The notes under the pieces were generated by a model, which saw only the letters and a list, made by a program, of their open reading frames with translations, was not told the origin of the DNA and ran no database searches. 64,000 nucleotides of DNA from Natronolimnobius baerhuensis (GTDB lineage: Archaea > Halobacteriota > Halobacteria > Halobacteriales > Natrialbaceae). The stretch is taken from NCBI RefSeq assembly GCF_002177135.1, contig NZ_MWPH01000002.1, forward strand, positions 62,001 through 126,000, given 5' to 3'. The first letter of the stretch is position 1; every line of letters starts with the position of its first letter. The position numbers and the translations under genes are program-made. Of the stretch, positions 34,336 to 42,928 are shown one piece after another.

Positions 34336-34512
34336 ACCGATGTGGGTGCCGAAACTGATGCAGCCGAGGTCGAACTGTGGCGGATGCCAACGAGCGACGC
34401 CATCGATCCGGGCTGTCCCGACGGCGGACCCAAGCTCGAGTGCAACACGCACTTATCGAGAGGAGCCGCTGGCTCGAGCGACTGGACGAAACGGCGACGG
34501 AGGTGACGTGTA

Positions 34513-35577
34513 ATGCGTATTATCGTCACGATCCAACACCCCGGGCACGTCCACTTCTTTCGGCACCCGATTACGGAGTTAACGGCACGCGGCCACGAGG
34601 TCCACGTCTTCGCTCGAGAGAACGACGTGGCAATCGATCTCCTCGAGGCCTACGACATCGACCACGAGGTGCTGGCCGGCGAATCCGGCTCGCTGGTCTC
34701 GCTGGCAACAGTCCAGGCCACCTACGAGGCGCGACTGTTGCGGCGAGCACGTCGGATCGATCCGGACGTGATTACGGCAATCGGCGGCGTCGCCGCGGCC
34801 CACGTCTCCTCCATACTGCGGGCCCAAAGCATCGTCTTCTACGACACTGAGCACGCGACGCTCATCACGGCGCTTGGCTACCCGTTCGCAGACGTGATCT
34901 GCACGCCCGAGTGCTACCGCGAGGAGATCGGGTCGAAACAGGTGACGTATCCGGGCTACCACGAACTCGCCTACCTTCACCCGGACCGCTTCGAGCCCGA
35001 GTCGTCGATCCGCGAGTCAGTCGGACTCGAGCCGGACGATTCGTTCGCCGTCGTCCGTCTCAGCAGTTGGAAGGCGTCTCACGACGTCGGTCACGGCGGG
35101 TTCGACGACCCACAGGAACTCGTCGACCGACTCGAGGAAGTCGGACTCGAGGTGTTGCTCTCTGCGGAAGGCGAGCCACCGGCCGCACTCGAGGCGTACC
35201 AGTTCTCGACGGCCCCAGACCGGATGCACGACCTACTCGCCGAAGCCGACGTCGTCCTGAGCGAGGGGGCAACGACTGCGGCGGAGGCTGCCGTTCTTGG
35301 CACGCCAGCAGTCTACGTGAACCCGCTCTCGCTCGGATACACGCGGGAACTCGAGGCGGAGTACGGCCTGCTGTTCGAGTACAACGGCGAAAATCGCCAC
35401 GTTCGTGGCCTCGAACGAGCCGTTTCGGTCGTCAAGCAACCCGCTGATGAGTGGCGCGACCGACGCGAACGATTGCTCGAGGAACGCCTCGACGTCACGG
35501 CGTTCGTCGTCCGCCAGATCGAATCGCTCGCACAGCCACAGATGGCTGCCGGAACGCCAGCGACCAACACAGGGTAA
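34513..35577 (+). CDS. DUF354 family protein, second copy
   Basis: 354 aa. It starts MRIIVTIQHPGHVHFFRHPI, matching the DUF354 N-terminus of the gene at 3833-4876. Shared motifs are TYPGYHELAYLHPDRFEPES, FAVVRLSSWKASHDVGHGG, APDRMHDLLAEADVVLSEG and TTAAEAAVLGTPAVYVNPLS. The 177 bp before it show no gene; ATG at 34513 has a GGAGGTGA ribosome-binding site 6-10 nt upstream. It is followed after 2 bp by a GT4 gene. A role in polymer assembly is inferred from the repeated linkage of DUF354 with UDP-sugar dehydrogenases in this window. Confidence 0.88.
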   Translation: MRIIVTIQHPGHVHFFRHPITELTARGHEVHVFARENDVAIDLLEAYDIDHEVLAGESGSLVSLATVQATYEARLLRRARRIDPDVITAIGGVAAAHVSSILRAQSIVFYDTEHATLITALGYPFADVICTPECYREEIGSKQVTYPGYHELAYLHPDRFEPESSIRESVGLEPDDSFAVVRLSSWKASHDVGHGGFDDPQELVDRLEEVGLEVLLSAEGEPPAALEAYQFSTAPDRMHDLLAEADVVLSEGATTAAEAAVLGTPAVYVNPLSLGYTRELEAEYGLLFEYNGENRHVRGLERAVSVVKQPADEWRDRRERLLEERLDVTAFVVRQIESLAQPQMAAGTPATNTG

Positions 35578-35579
35578 CG

Positions 35580-36572
35580 ATGAAGGTACTGCAACTGGTC
35601 ACGTCGCCGCGACCGTTCTTCGACCAGCAGGTCGACGTCCTCGAGGACCGCGGCGTCGACTGTACAGTGCTCGCCGTTCCCGGTGCGTACGACGGTGACT
35701 CCCCGCGCTCGCCGATGGACTACGTGCGATACTATCCAGAGATACTCAACACAGTCCGCGAGACGGAGTACGACCTCGTTCACGCGAACTACGGGCTCGT
35801 CGTGCCGTTCGCACTCGCACAGCCGACCCGCCCAGTCGTCACGACACTGTGGGGGACCGACCTGATGAGTGATATCGGCTGGCTCCGTTCCCTCAGTCGG
35901 TTCGGCGCACGCCGTTCGGACGCGACGGTCGTGCCGAGTCCGGCGATGTCCCAGCAACTCGAGGCCGACCACGAACTGATTCCGTTCGGCGTCGATACCG
36001 ACCTGTTCCGCCCGATTCCACAGGACGAGGCGCGCGAGCGCGTCGGCTGGGAGACGGACCGGCCGGTCGCACTGTTTCCGTACGATCAGACCCGGGCAGT
36101 AAAGGACTTCTCGCGAGCCACGCGACTCGTCGACCGGGCCGAAACCGACCTCGAGTTGCGGACCGTCTCCGGCGTCGGCCACGCGGAAATTCCCTACTAT
36201 ATGAACGCCAGCGACGTGTTGCTGGTCACTTCGCGTCGCGAAAGCGGGCCGATGGTCGTCAAGGAGGCCGCAGCGTGTACGCTCCCGGTCGTCTCGACCG
36301 ACGTCGGCTTCGTCCGCGAAACGCTTGCCGGCGTGGACAACTGCGTCGTCAGCGACTCGGATTCCATCCTCATCGATGGGCTCGAGCGAATCGTCGCCGA
36401 CGGTGGCCGAGCAAATGGCCGCGACGTGATCGATGGACTGGGATTCGAGGCGATGGGCGACCGGCTGCTCGAGGTGTACCAGACGGTGTTGGACCGACGC
36501 GCTGGCGGAGGCGAACAGTCCGATAGAGACCACAATCCAGAGCAACAGACGGGGGTAGACCATGGTATTTAG
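35580..36572 (+). CDS. glycosyltransferase family 4
   Basis: 330 aa, starting MKVLQLVTSPRPFFDQQVDV. The N-domain has YDLVHANYGLVVPFALAQPT and LWGTDLMSD; the C-domain has NASDVLLVTSRRESGPMVVK followed by EAAACTLPVVSTDVGFVRET (about 207-245), equivalent to the GT4 E-x7-E donor site. The DUF354 stop lies 2 bp before the ATG and the next gene overlaps by 11 bp, so it is part of one transcription unit. Donor and acceptor are unknown. Confidence 0.88.
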   Translation: MKVLQLVTSPRPFFDQQVDVLEDRGVDCTVLAVPGAYDGDSPRSPMDYVRYYPEILNTVRETEYDLVHANYGLVVPFALAQPTRPVVTTLWGTDLMSDIGWLRSLSRFGARRSDATVVPSPAMSQQLEADHELIPFGVDTDLFRPIPQDEARERVGWETDRPVALFPYDQTRAVKDFSRATRLVDRAETDLELRTVSGVGHAEIPYYMNASDVLLVTSRRESGPMVVKEAAACTLPVVSTDVGFVRETLAGVDNCVVSDSDSILIDGLERIVADGGRANGRDVIDGLGFEAMGDRLLEVYQTVLDRRAGGGEQSDRDHNPEQQTGVDHGI

Positions 36573-38544
36573 CAGACTAACTGACGTGCGTCCGCTTCGT
36601 CTCGATACGGTCGCAGCAATCGTCGGACTCGGACTCGCAATCGCACTGCTTCCGCTACAGCTGTTAGCGTCGCAGGTGTATCTCAACACGGTTCCGATTG
36701 TCCTCGGGACCGCGTGTGCGTTGTACCTCCTCTCGCTGTATCAGGAGGACGACGCTCGGACGCTGCCGACGCTGCCCTCGAGCGTGACGATGGCGCTGCC
36801 GGGTATCGTCCTCGTTGCACTCGCCGGACTCGTCGCGCTTGGTATCGTCCAGGAGACGCGGACGCCGCTCTTTTTCGGAGCAGCGAGCGTCGTCGGGACG
36901 CTGGTCGTCGGACAGATTCTCTTTGCGAGCGACGAGGATCTCCATCCGGGAGTGCTGGTGCTCCAGATCGTCCTGTTCGCGTTTATTTTCCGGTTTACGG
37001 CGCTGTACGTGACGCCGGGATACATCGGGATCGACATCTGGACGCACGCGGAGCTGACGCGGTCGATCCTGACCGAACAGTCCCTGAGCGGGATTGCAGA
37101 CGACAAACACTACGCCGCGCCGTTTTACCACCTGCTGGTGGCTGCATCGGCGCTCGTGTACGACGTTCCAATCCGGCTCGCAGTGTATCTCTCCGTCGGC
37201 CTCGTGATGCCGCTGTCGATCCTGTTGGTGTATGCAACCACAAACCTGCTCGTCTCCCCACGGTGGGCGACCCTCTCTGCGGCGTTGTATGCCCTCGCCA
37301 GCCACGTCTCGATGTGGGGTATCCACCCGATCCCGACGAGTCTGGGGCTGGTCTTCTTCCTCGGCATGCTGTACGCGCTCATCCGCGTGATGCGCATCGA
37401 GTACACCATCCGTGACTTCTCGTTGCTGTTGCTGCTGAGCGTCGCCGTCGTCCTCACTCACCAGGTGTCGACGTTCATCATGCTCGTCCTGTTGCTGGCC
37501 GCGTTCGTCGCCCAACTCGTCTTCGTTGTCGGCCCGCTCGGACTCACCCGACTCGACGCGAGCGTCTTCCGGGCGAAAAAGCCGGTCAACCTCGTCGGCC
37601 TCGTCGTCTTCAACGTCGGGCTGACCATCTTCGCCTGGTCGCTGACACCCTACCGACAGGACTCGTTCTTAGAGACCATCCTGAGTTTCTTCACCCAGAC
37701 GCTCGAGGAGAGTGCCGGCTTCCTCAACATCGCGAGTGGGTCGACTGCAGGCGATGAGGACGCCGCCGAAGCGGCTGCGTCGCCGACACTACTCGAGCAA
37801 CTCGTTCCCTACATCGACGTCCTTGGCTTCCTGTTCCTGCTGGGGGCGACGTTCGTCGGCTGTCTGTACGTCGTCCACCGACGCCGTGCCGAGCAGTCGG
37901 TGTTTACGCTGTTGCTCGCCTCGGCGTTCATGCTGGTGTTCGTTCTTGGCTTCCCGATGTTCGGCATCCACAACTTCATCCCGACGCGCTGGTTCGCGTT
38001 CCTGTATGCGCCGATGGCTATCCTCGGCGCAATCGGGCTGCGAACGCTCAGTGCGAATCTGAACCCAGCGATCATCACCGCAGTCCTCTTACTGTTCGCG
38101 CTGGCCTTCCCCGGCGCGATGATCTTTGCGGCCGAGAGCAACATCGACAACCCGGTCTTCGACGGCCAGCACGAGCGACTCGCCTACGACGAACCCGACC
38201 TTGCGGCCGCCGAGTCGATTGCCGAGATTACCGGATCACCAAGCGGGAGCGAGATTCGACCAGACCAGCAACTCCACACGGATCATCCGTATCAGACTGT
38301 GATCACCAGAACCGGCGCGTATCCGTCGACAACAACCGCGACGGTCCCTGACGGTGGTGTTGCAGACCACGACTACACGGTCTATCGTTCTGCACAATCG
38401 TCCGATGCGGTCTACTTCACCGACGAAAACGGTGAGGGACGAATCGAACAGATTGACTCGAGCCAACTGTGTCGCAGCGATCAGGCGACCGTCTACACGA
38501 ACGGCGACGTGACGCTGTGTACGCCATCGCCGGCCTCGAGCTAA
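36562..38544 (+). CDS. large polytopic membrane protein, possible GT-C glycosyltransferase or polymerase
   Basis: 660 aa with about 14 predicted membrane helices over residues 15-545, then a soluble C-terminal domain of about 115 residues (from NPVFDGQHERLAYDEPDL). The first long loop after helix 5 has GYIGIDIWTHAELTRSILTE (about 153-172), acid residues placed as in GT-C enzymes that use polyprenyl-phosphate sugars. HQVSTFIMLVLLLAAF and FGIHNFIPTRWFAFLYAPMA are further conserved-looking loops. It overlaps the GT4 gene by 11 bp. A role as polymerase, ligase or lipid-sugar transferase is inferred; I do not assign a family. Confidence 0.7.
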   Translation: MVFSRLTDVRPLRLDTVAAIVGLGLAIALLPLQLLASQVYLNTVPIVLGTACALYLLSLYQEDDARTLPTLPSSVTMALPGIVLVALAGLVALGIVQETRTPLFFGAASVVGTLVVGQILFASDEDLHPGVLVLQIVLFAFIFRFTALYVTPGYIGIDIWTHAELTRSILTEQSLSGIADDKHYAAPFYHLLVAASALVYDVPIRLAVYLSVGLVMPLSILLVYATTNLLVSPRWATLSAALYALASHVSMWGIHPIPTSLGLVFFLGMLYALIRVMRIEYTIRDFSLLLLLSVAVVLTHQVSTFIMLVLLLAAFVAQLVFVVGPLGLTRLDASVFRAKKPVNLVGLVVFNVGLTIFAWSLTPYRQDSFLETILSFFTQTLEESAGFLNIASGSTAGDEDAAEAAASPTLLEQLVPYIDVLGFLFLLGATFVGCLYVVHRRRAEQSVFTLLLASAFMLVFVLGFPMFGIHNFIPTRWFAFLYAPMAILGAIGLRTLSANLNPAIITAVLLLFALAFPGAMIFAAESNIDNPVFDGQHERLAYDEPDLAAAESIAEITGSPSGSEIRPDQQLHTDHPYQTVITRTGAYPSTTTATVPDGGVADHDYTVYRSAQSSDAVYFTDENGEGRIEQIDSSQLCRSDQATVYTNGDVTLCTPSPASS

Positions 38545-38643
38545 CGACGGTCCTCACTCCCGTTCCGCTGACGCACTCCCTCCCGATACGTTCTATCGGC
38601 TTCGCTTCCGTTCTGCCCCGACACTCGTCTCGAGATGACGTGA

Positions 38644-39477
38644 CTACGTCACCGGGACGTGCTCACGAAGAAACTCGAGCAGCAGATCGTTGAACACTGT
38701 CGGGTTGTCCTGGTTTGCGTTGTGTCCGGCGTTCGGAATCACCTCGTACTGGCAGTTGGGTTCGCGAGCCGCCCACGCGGGCGCGTCACGGGCAATCGTT
38801 CCCGTCCGGTCGGACTCGCCGTGGGTGAGCAGCGCCGGTTTCTCGATTCGGTAGGCCGGTTCGTCGTGGAGTGAATCGGCAACGCCCGTCCAGACCGTGA
38901 TGAACTCTCGCTTGGACAGTTGGCACGTCGCACTGTAGGCATACCGCTGTGCGTCCACTGTCTCGGCGGTATACCTGGCGATGGTCTTGCGAAGATGGCG
39001 ATCCGGCCACAGCCAGAACAGGTACGGCGAGAATCGAAGGGCCAGTGACTCGAGTAGTGGTGGTGTCGTAGTAATATCGGTCGCGCCAATCACACAGAGT
39101 GCGCTCACACGCTCTGGGGACCGAAACAACAGTTCCTGTGAGACGTAGCCGCCGAAGGACTGGCCGACAAGTATCACCTCATCGTACTCGAGGTGATCGA
39201 GAATCGCACAGAGGTCCTCGACGACGAGCGGGACACTGAATCCGGTGCCAATCGGTTTGGAGTAGCCGTGCCCGCGAACGTCCCACGCGAGAACGCGATA
39301 GCCAGCGTCGACGAGTGGCTGTCGCTGGGCGTCGAACAGGCGGTGATCCATCGTTGCGCCGTGTGTAAGCACAACCAGCGGCCCGGAGTCAGGCCCAACA
39401 ACCCAGTAGTGAATTCGTGACCCGCCGCGCTCGAGTGTGTTCGGCTCGCCCCAGTACGTCGCGTCGGCGTCTGACAT
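38644..39477 (-). CDS. alpha/beta hydrolase
   Basis: 277 aa. Signatures: LVVLTHGATMDHRLF (oxyanion loop, about 34-48), VLAWDVRGHGYSKP (about 64), nucleophile Ser in ILVGQSFGGYVSQE (GQSFG, about 102), acid region LLTHGESDRTG (about 217) and catalytic His in PNAGHNANQDNP (about 255). There is no signal peptide. The substrate is unknown. It is convergent with the membrane-protein gene (about 100 bp apart) and probably not functionally linked to it. Confidence 0.85.
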   Translation of the reverse strand: MSDADATYWGEPNTLERGGSRIHYWVVGPDSGPLVVLTHGATMDHRLFDAQRQPLVDAGYRVLAWDVRGHGYSKPIGTGFSVPLVVEDLCAILDHLEYDEVILVGQSFGGYVSQELLFRSPERVSALCVIGATDITTTPPLLESLALRFSPYLFWLWPDRHLRKTIARYTAETVDAQRYAYSATCQLSKREFITVWTGVADSLHDEPAYRIEKPALLTHGESDRTGTIARDAPAWAAREPNCQYEVIPNAGHNANQDNPTVFNDLLLEFLREHVPVT

Positions 39478-39538
39478 ACTGTTTCATCCGGAGCAAGCCA
39501 CGTAACCGCTTCGTTCAAACGCAAGAACATGAGACGTA

Positions 39539-39591
39539 TATCCCTCGTTGCGCACAACCAGACACCATCTGATCTGGCGCAACGAGGGATA
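39539..39591. terminator. perfect 15-bp stem-loop between two minus-strand genes
   Basis: TATCCCTCGTTGCGC (39539-39553) is exactly complementary to 39577-39591, with a 23-nt loop that itself contains CCAGA/TCTGG. It lies 66 bp beyond the stop of the gene at 39657-40235 and 61 bp before the hydrolase start. It could be a transcription terminator for the upstream gene or an operator for the hydrolase; no T-run follows it on the minus strand. Confidence 0.45.
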
Positions 39592-39656
39592 AATCGCAGA
39601 CCTGGATCTCACGACCCAACCGAACATGATCATGCTGCTCGAGTGGCTTGGCTACG

Positions 39657-40235
39657 TCACCGAAGCCGAGACCGCACGATTCGCACACAGTCGCTGGCGA
39701 TGGGTGCGCCGTCGTAAAGCCAGAGTGCAACGACGGCAACGACAACCCAGAGTTGGGCGAGAAGCGCACCCGACAGGCCGCCGCTGAGCAGCTGGTTTGT
39801 GTACCGGACGAAGTAGATGACGAAGTGATCGAGAAAGCCGCCGTGGTCATCCGTTGGCGGCGATTCAAGCGGCCAGAGGATCACGCGTAACTCCGGGTCG
39901 CGGCCCATTCGCATCGGGTTGAGGACATCGGTCACGAGGTGGGAGCCATACGCCAGTGAGAACGCCCCCGTAAGGAATCGACCGTCCCGAAAACGGGCTG
40001 TGATCGCGAAGACGGCGAGACAGACGAACGGAACGACGACAATCGAATGCCCAATCGCATAGCCGGTGTCGGTGATGCCGAATGTCCACGCGAGCGGCTT
40101 GTCGATCAGATCGGGCAGTTGCGAGCCAACAGCAACCGCAATCGTCTCACGCGTCGTCGGTGGTCGCCGCCAGGTGACGTGAACCAGCAGCGAGTAACAC
40201 ACGTACGCGACGACGAGATGTTCCCACGGCCACAT
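39657..40235 (-). CDS. YdjM/DUF457-type membrane-bound metal-dependent hydrolase
   Basis: 192 aa with four to five membrane helices. The N-terminus WPWEHLVVAYVCYSLLVHVT has the conserved His. GSQLPDLIDKPLAW (about 37-50) and YAIGHSIVVVPF (about 59) hold the Asp and His residues that define this metal-dependent membrane family, and GSHLVTDVLNPMRM (about 97) completes the site. The start ATG overlaps the DUF1616 stop by 1 bp (TAATG), so the two are cotranscribed. The substrate is unknown. Confidence 0.85.
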   Translation of the reverse strand: MWPWEHLVVAYVCYSLLVHVTWRRPPTTRETIAVAVGSQLPDLIDKPLAWTFGITDTGYAIGHSIVVVPFVCLAVFAITARFRDGRFLTGAFSLAYGSHLVTDVLNPMRMGRDPELRVILWPLESPPTDDHGGFLDHFVIYFVRYTNQLLSGGLSGALLAQLWVVVAVVALWLYDGAPIASDCVRIVRSRLR

Positions 40236-41230
40236 TATGCTCCCTCCATCGGAAGCTGAATCACGCGGTAGGCGTTCTCAGCCGTGGGGTCTTCCGGCGG
40301 CTCATCGTCGTAGAGCAACAGCGTCAACCGAAGCTCCGAATCAGACATCGTTGGCGTCACATCAAGCGTCTGCTGGATCGTCTCCCCGTCGCCAATCGTC
40401 GTTGTCTGACGATCCAGCTCATCGGCCTCATGGACCGTGACATCGCGTTCGTCTCCATCGTCGTAGCTCACGTCCTCGAGCATGACGACAGTTGTGTACG
40501 TCCGCTCGTCGTGTTCATTGTTCGTGATCGTCGTCTCGAGTTCCTGTGGTCCATCGCCGTCGTAGGCCGACTCATAGATCGTCTCGACATCCCCATCGAC
40601 AGCGTCGGTTTCAATCGCGAACTCGGTGTAGCCATCGTGCTGTGGTGGGTTGGCAACCGCAAAGCCAACAGCCCCAACCACGAGCACCAGTCCAACGACG
40701 ATTGCGACGTTGTACGCTCGCGTACTGGACTGGTCGTAAAGCGTCGACCGTGGGGTAAAAAACGGTATCATCGGTCGCACAGCGGGTGTGTATCGACGTT
40801 TCGGTGTACATCGGTAGCGTGCCACAATTGCGATGAGGGAACACAGGACAGTCACAGTTGCAATCCCGAAGAGTACCGGTTCGACCGTCACACCCCTGGG
40901 GGTCACGGACGCAAGAAGGGTGATCGTCGGAACGAGGGCAACGCTAAAGACGATTGACAGGACAAATCGCTCAATCGACTCGAGGCCACCACTGACGAGC
41001 AAGGGATTTCCGAGTCCAGTTTTCCCTTCATCGAACGACTGATACTTGTCGTTTGGTTCGTCAGGAAAGAGCGCTGAAACGAGTGCATACCCGGGAAGAA
41101 AGCAAATAAGCGGTATTGCGAGCAGTATTCGTCCAGTACCACTAATACCGGAAATGATCCCAAACGTGAGAGTGCCAGCAATGACAATGACCAGTGCCAG
41201 ATCTAAGAACCACCAGTTGGTATCGCTCAT
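40235..41230 (-). CDS. DUF1616 family membrane protein, second copy
   Basis: 331 aa from the ATG at 41230, which removes 61 residues of AT-rich, non-conserved upstream frame. Four N-terminal helices include ISGTGRILLAIPLICFLPGY and ALVSALFPDE, then SIERFVLSIVFSVALVPTIT and NVAIVVGLVLVVGAVGFAVA. The C-terminal half is a non-cytoplasmic beta domain with ELETTITNNEHDERTYTTVV and TLLLYDDEPPEDP. The architecture matches the protein of 10600-11640. A perfect 20-bp palindrome lies 65 bp upstream of the start. Confidence 0.85.
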   Translation of the reverse strand: MSDTNWWFLDLALVIVIAGTLTFGIISGISGTGRILLAIPLICFLPGYALVSALFPDEPNDKYQSFDEGKTGLGNPLLVSGGLESIERFVLSIVFSVALVPTITLLASVTPRGVTVEPVLFGIATVTVLCSLIAIVARYRCTPKRRYTPAVRPMIPFFTPRSTLYDQSSTRAYNVAIVVGLVLVVGAVGFAVANPPQHDGYTEFAIETDAVDGDVETIYESAYDGDGPQELETTITNNEHDERTYTTVVMLEDVSYDDGDERDVTVHEADELDRQTTTIGDGETIQQTLDVTPTMSDSELRLTLLLYDDEPPEDPTAENAYRVIQLPMEGA

Positions 41231-41294
41231 ACGATCAGCAGTTGGAGTCTCATGGGGTTTATTATCGCCCCAGTAAGCGCCGTATTGAGGGGGT

Positions 41295-41314
41295 CGTCTG
41301 ACGGCCGTCAGACG
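41295..41314. promoter_or_regulatory. perfect 20-bp palindrome, candidate operator
   Basis: CGTCTGACGGCCGTCAGACG is its own reverse complement and lies 65 bp upstream of the DUF1616 gene start at 41230. The rest of 41231-41610 is AT-rich (40-50 percent GC by eye), contains promoter-like sequence for both divergent genes, and has no small gene. Confidence 0.5.
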
Positions 41315-41610
41315 GGTATCTATCAGAAAAACTATACAGGTATCATCTATATACTCGACGGCTGTTTTGAACTGTCCCAGTAGCTGCAACAGACCGAAAT
41401 ACAAGATGATCATTTACAATAATACTACATCAGATACCATGCGAATAAACACCCTCACACATAATCTATATGGGAGTTACAGACCCTAATAGGCGAATAA
41501 ATAGAGTTTTAAAATGGCTGAAAAACATTCATCTGGGCATTAAAATCTGGTAAATTGAACCGTCACGAAATACACTGTATCTATGCTTTATTACCCACCT
41601 GTGGATAGGG

Positions 41611-42213
41611 ATGATCGACGCGATGAAACCGACACATATCACCACGGAAGAACAGTCCAGCGCGGAAACGGAGACGGAGAGTGAGTGTTCCGGTGAGGAG
41701 GCCGCAGTTTCAAAGGACGAACTCTTCCATCTGCTCCAAAACGAGCGCAGACGGATGGTCATCCGGTATCTTCGCGGGACGGAAGGCCCCGTACGCATGC
41801 GTGATGTCGCAGAGCAGGTTGCAGCGTGGGAGCACGAGACGACAGTTGAGAAGCTCACATCGAAACAGCGCCAGCGTGTCTACATCCCGCTCTATCAGTC
41901 ACACCTCACGAAGCTCGACGACGCAGGTGTCATCGACTACCAGAAAGATCGCGGAATCGTCGAACGGAAACCGTTTGCTGACACAGTCGATGCGTATCTC
42001 GATATCGAGCACACCGACGAGTCACCAGCTGAGACAGACGCAACAACAGAGAACTGGGACGACTACTACATCGTCGCGACCGCTGTCTGTTACATGGTCT
42101 TGTTCGGCGCAGTGATAGAGTTGCCGTTCATGTCGATCCTCTCAGGGATCGGCCTCAGCGCACTGATCTTGTTCCTGTTCACCGTCCTCACGATTACTCG
42201 ACTTGTTAACTAA
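41611..42213 (+). CDS. DUF7344-type winged-helix protein with two C-terminal membrane helices
   Basis: 200 aa. After an acidic N-terminus, the domain KDELFHLLQNERRRMVIRYL (about 36-55) through AAWEHETTVEKLTSKQRQRV and YIPLYQSHLTKLDDAGVIDY to KDRGIV is the haloarchaeal DUF7344 winged helix. Two membrane helices follow (about 152-172 and 176-197). Such proteins are thought to be membrane-associated transcription regulators. The ATG at 41623 (MKPTHITTEEQ) is an alternative start. It is convergent with a related gene at 42246-42785. Confidence 0.85.
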   Translation: MIDAMKPTHITTEEQSSAETETESECSGEEAAVSKDELFHLLQNERRRMVIRYLRGTEGPVRMRDVAEQVAAWEHETTVEKLTSKQRQRVYIPLYQSHLTKLDDAGVIDYQKDRGIVERKPFADTVDAYLDIEHTDESPAETDATTENWDDYYIVATAVCYMVLFGAVIELPFMSILSGIGLSALILFLFTVLTITRLVN

Positions 42214-42245
42214 CCACCTGGCCCCTCCGAGCTACAACGACTGTC

Positions 42246-42785
42246 TTACACGAAACTCGGAACGAACCAGACGACTGTTGTCGTAACGACCGTCACCGTA
42301 AGCGCAGTTAGTAGCGACACCGACACCAGCGTGAGCAACGCAAACAGCAAGACGAGCGAAATCGTCCCGAAAACAGCTGCCGAGAGTGTTGTCCCCTCCT
42401 CGTCCATCTGCGTCATCGAACGCTCGACGACCCCCTGTGTCTCATCGAACTCGATCTCACCTGCCTCCGCGAGTGCTGGCAAACGATCTTGGTGCAAGCG
42501 TTCGTGAACGCCAGCCCACGTGTCGAGTGGCGGCTGTGCCGGTGTAATCAACTCATCAGTGATCTCATCGACAGTTGCTGGTAACTGCATCTCCTCGAGG
42601 GTGTCACACAGTTCACCGTCGGAGTCAGGAAGAAATGCGTCGACATCGCCACCCCCTGCTGTAGACGTGCCCTGCAGATTGCGGTAAATAGGCACGTCTG
42701 GTCCGGAAGATGCCTCAGACCTTTCCTGGCGCTCCTCGGGGGGAGTGTCCGATGAAGAGCGCAACCAAGCCGGCGTCAGACGCAT
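42246..42785 (-). CDS. divergent DUF7344-like winged-helix protein with two C-terminal membrane helices
   Basis: 179 aa from the ATG at 42785. The middle part, ELITPAQPPLDTWAGVHERL then HQDRLPALAEAGEIEFDETQ and GVVERS, corresponds to the second half of DUF7344, including the segment equivalent to YIPLYQSHLTKLDDAGVI in the neighbour. The first half (GELCDTLEEMQLPATVDEIT) is much altered. Two membrane helices end the protein. The recognition part looks eroded, so DNA binding is uncertain. The two genes end 32 bp apart, tail to tail. Confidence 0.65.
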   Translation of the reverse strand: MRLTPAWLRSSSDTPPEERQERSEASSGPDVPIYRNLQGTSTAGGGDVDAFLPDSDGELCDTLEEMQLPATVDEITDELITPAQPPLDTWAGVHERLHQDRLPALAEAGEIEFDETQGVVERSMTQMDEEGTTLSAAVFGTISLVLLFALLTLVSVSLLTALTVTVVTTTVVWFVPSFV

Positions 42786-42928
42786 ATTCCGGGCTACCCC
42801 TTCTTTGCATATAAGTATTTTCACGGTTTAGCCGGCTCAAACGATTTCAAAGCCTCTTAGAGTGGATTTTAGCGGCAATCTACACGTATAGAGAAAACTA
42901 GCTCGATTAACAGGTGTATACAGACAGA

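Noticed and set aside
32839-34452. 537-aa open frame on the minus strand
   Set aside because: Antisense to the UDP-sugar dehydrogenase; a typical shadow frame in high-GC DNA with no motif.
36664-37515. 283-aa minus-strand frame rich in Arg, Asp and Gln
   Set aside because: Antisense shadow of the membrane-protein gene; the composition is not that of a haloarchaeal acidic protein.
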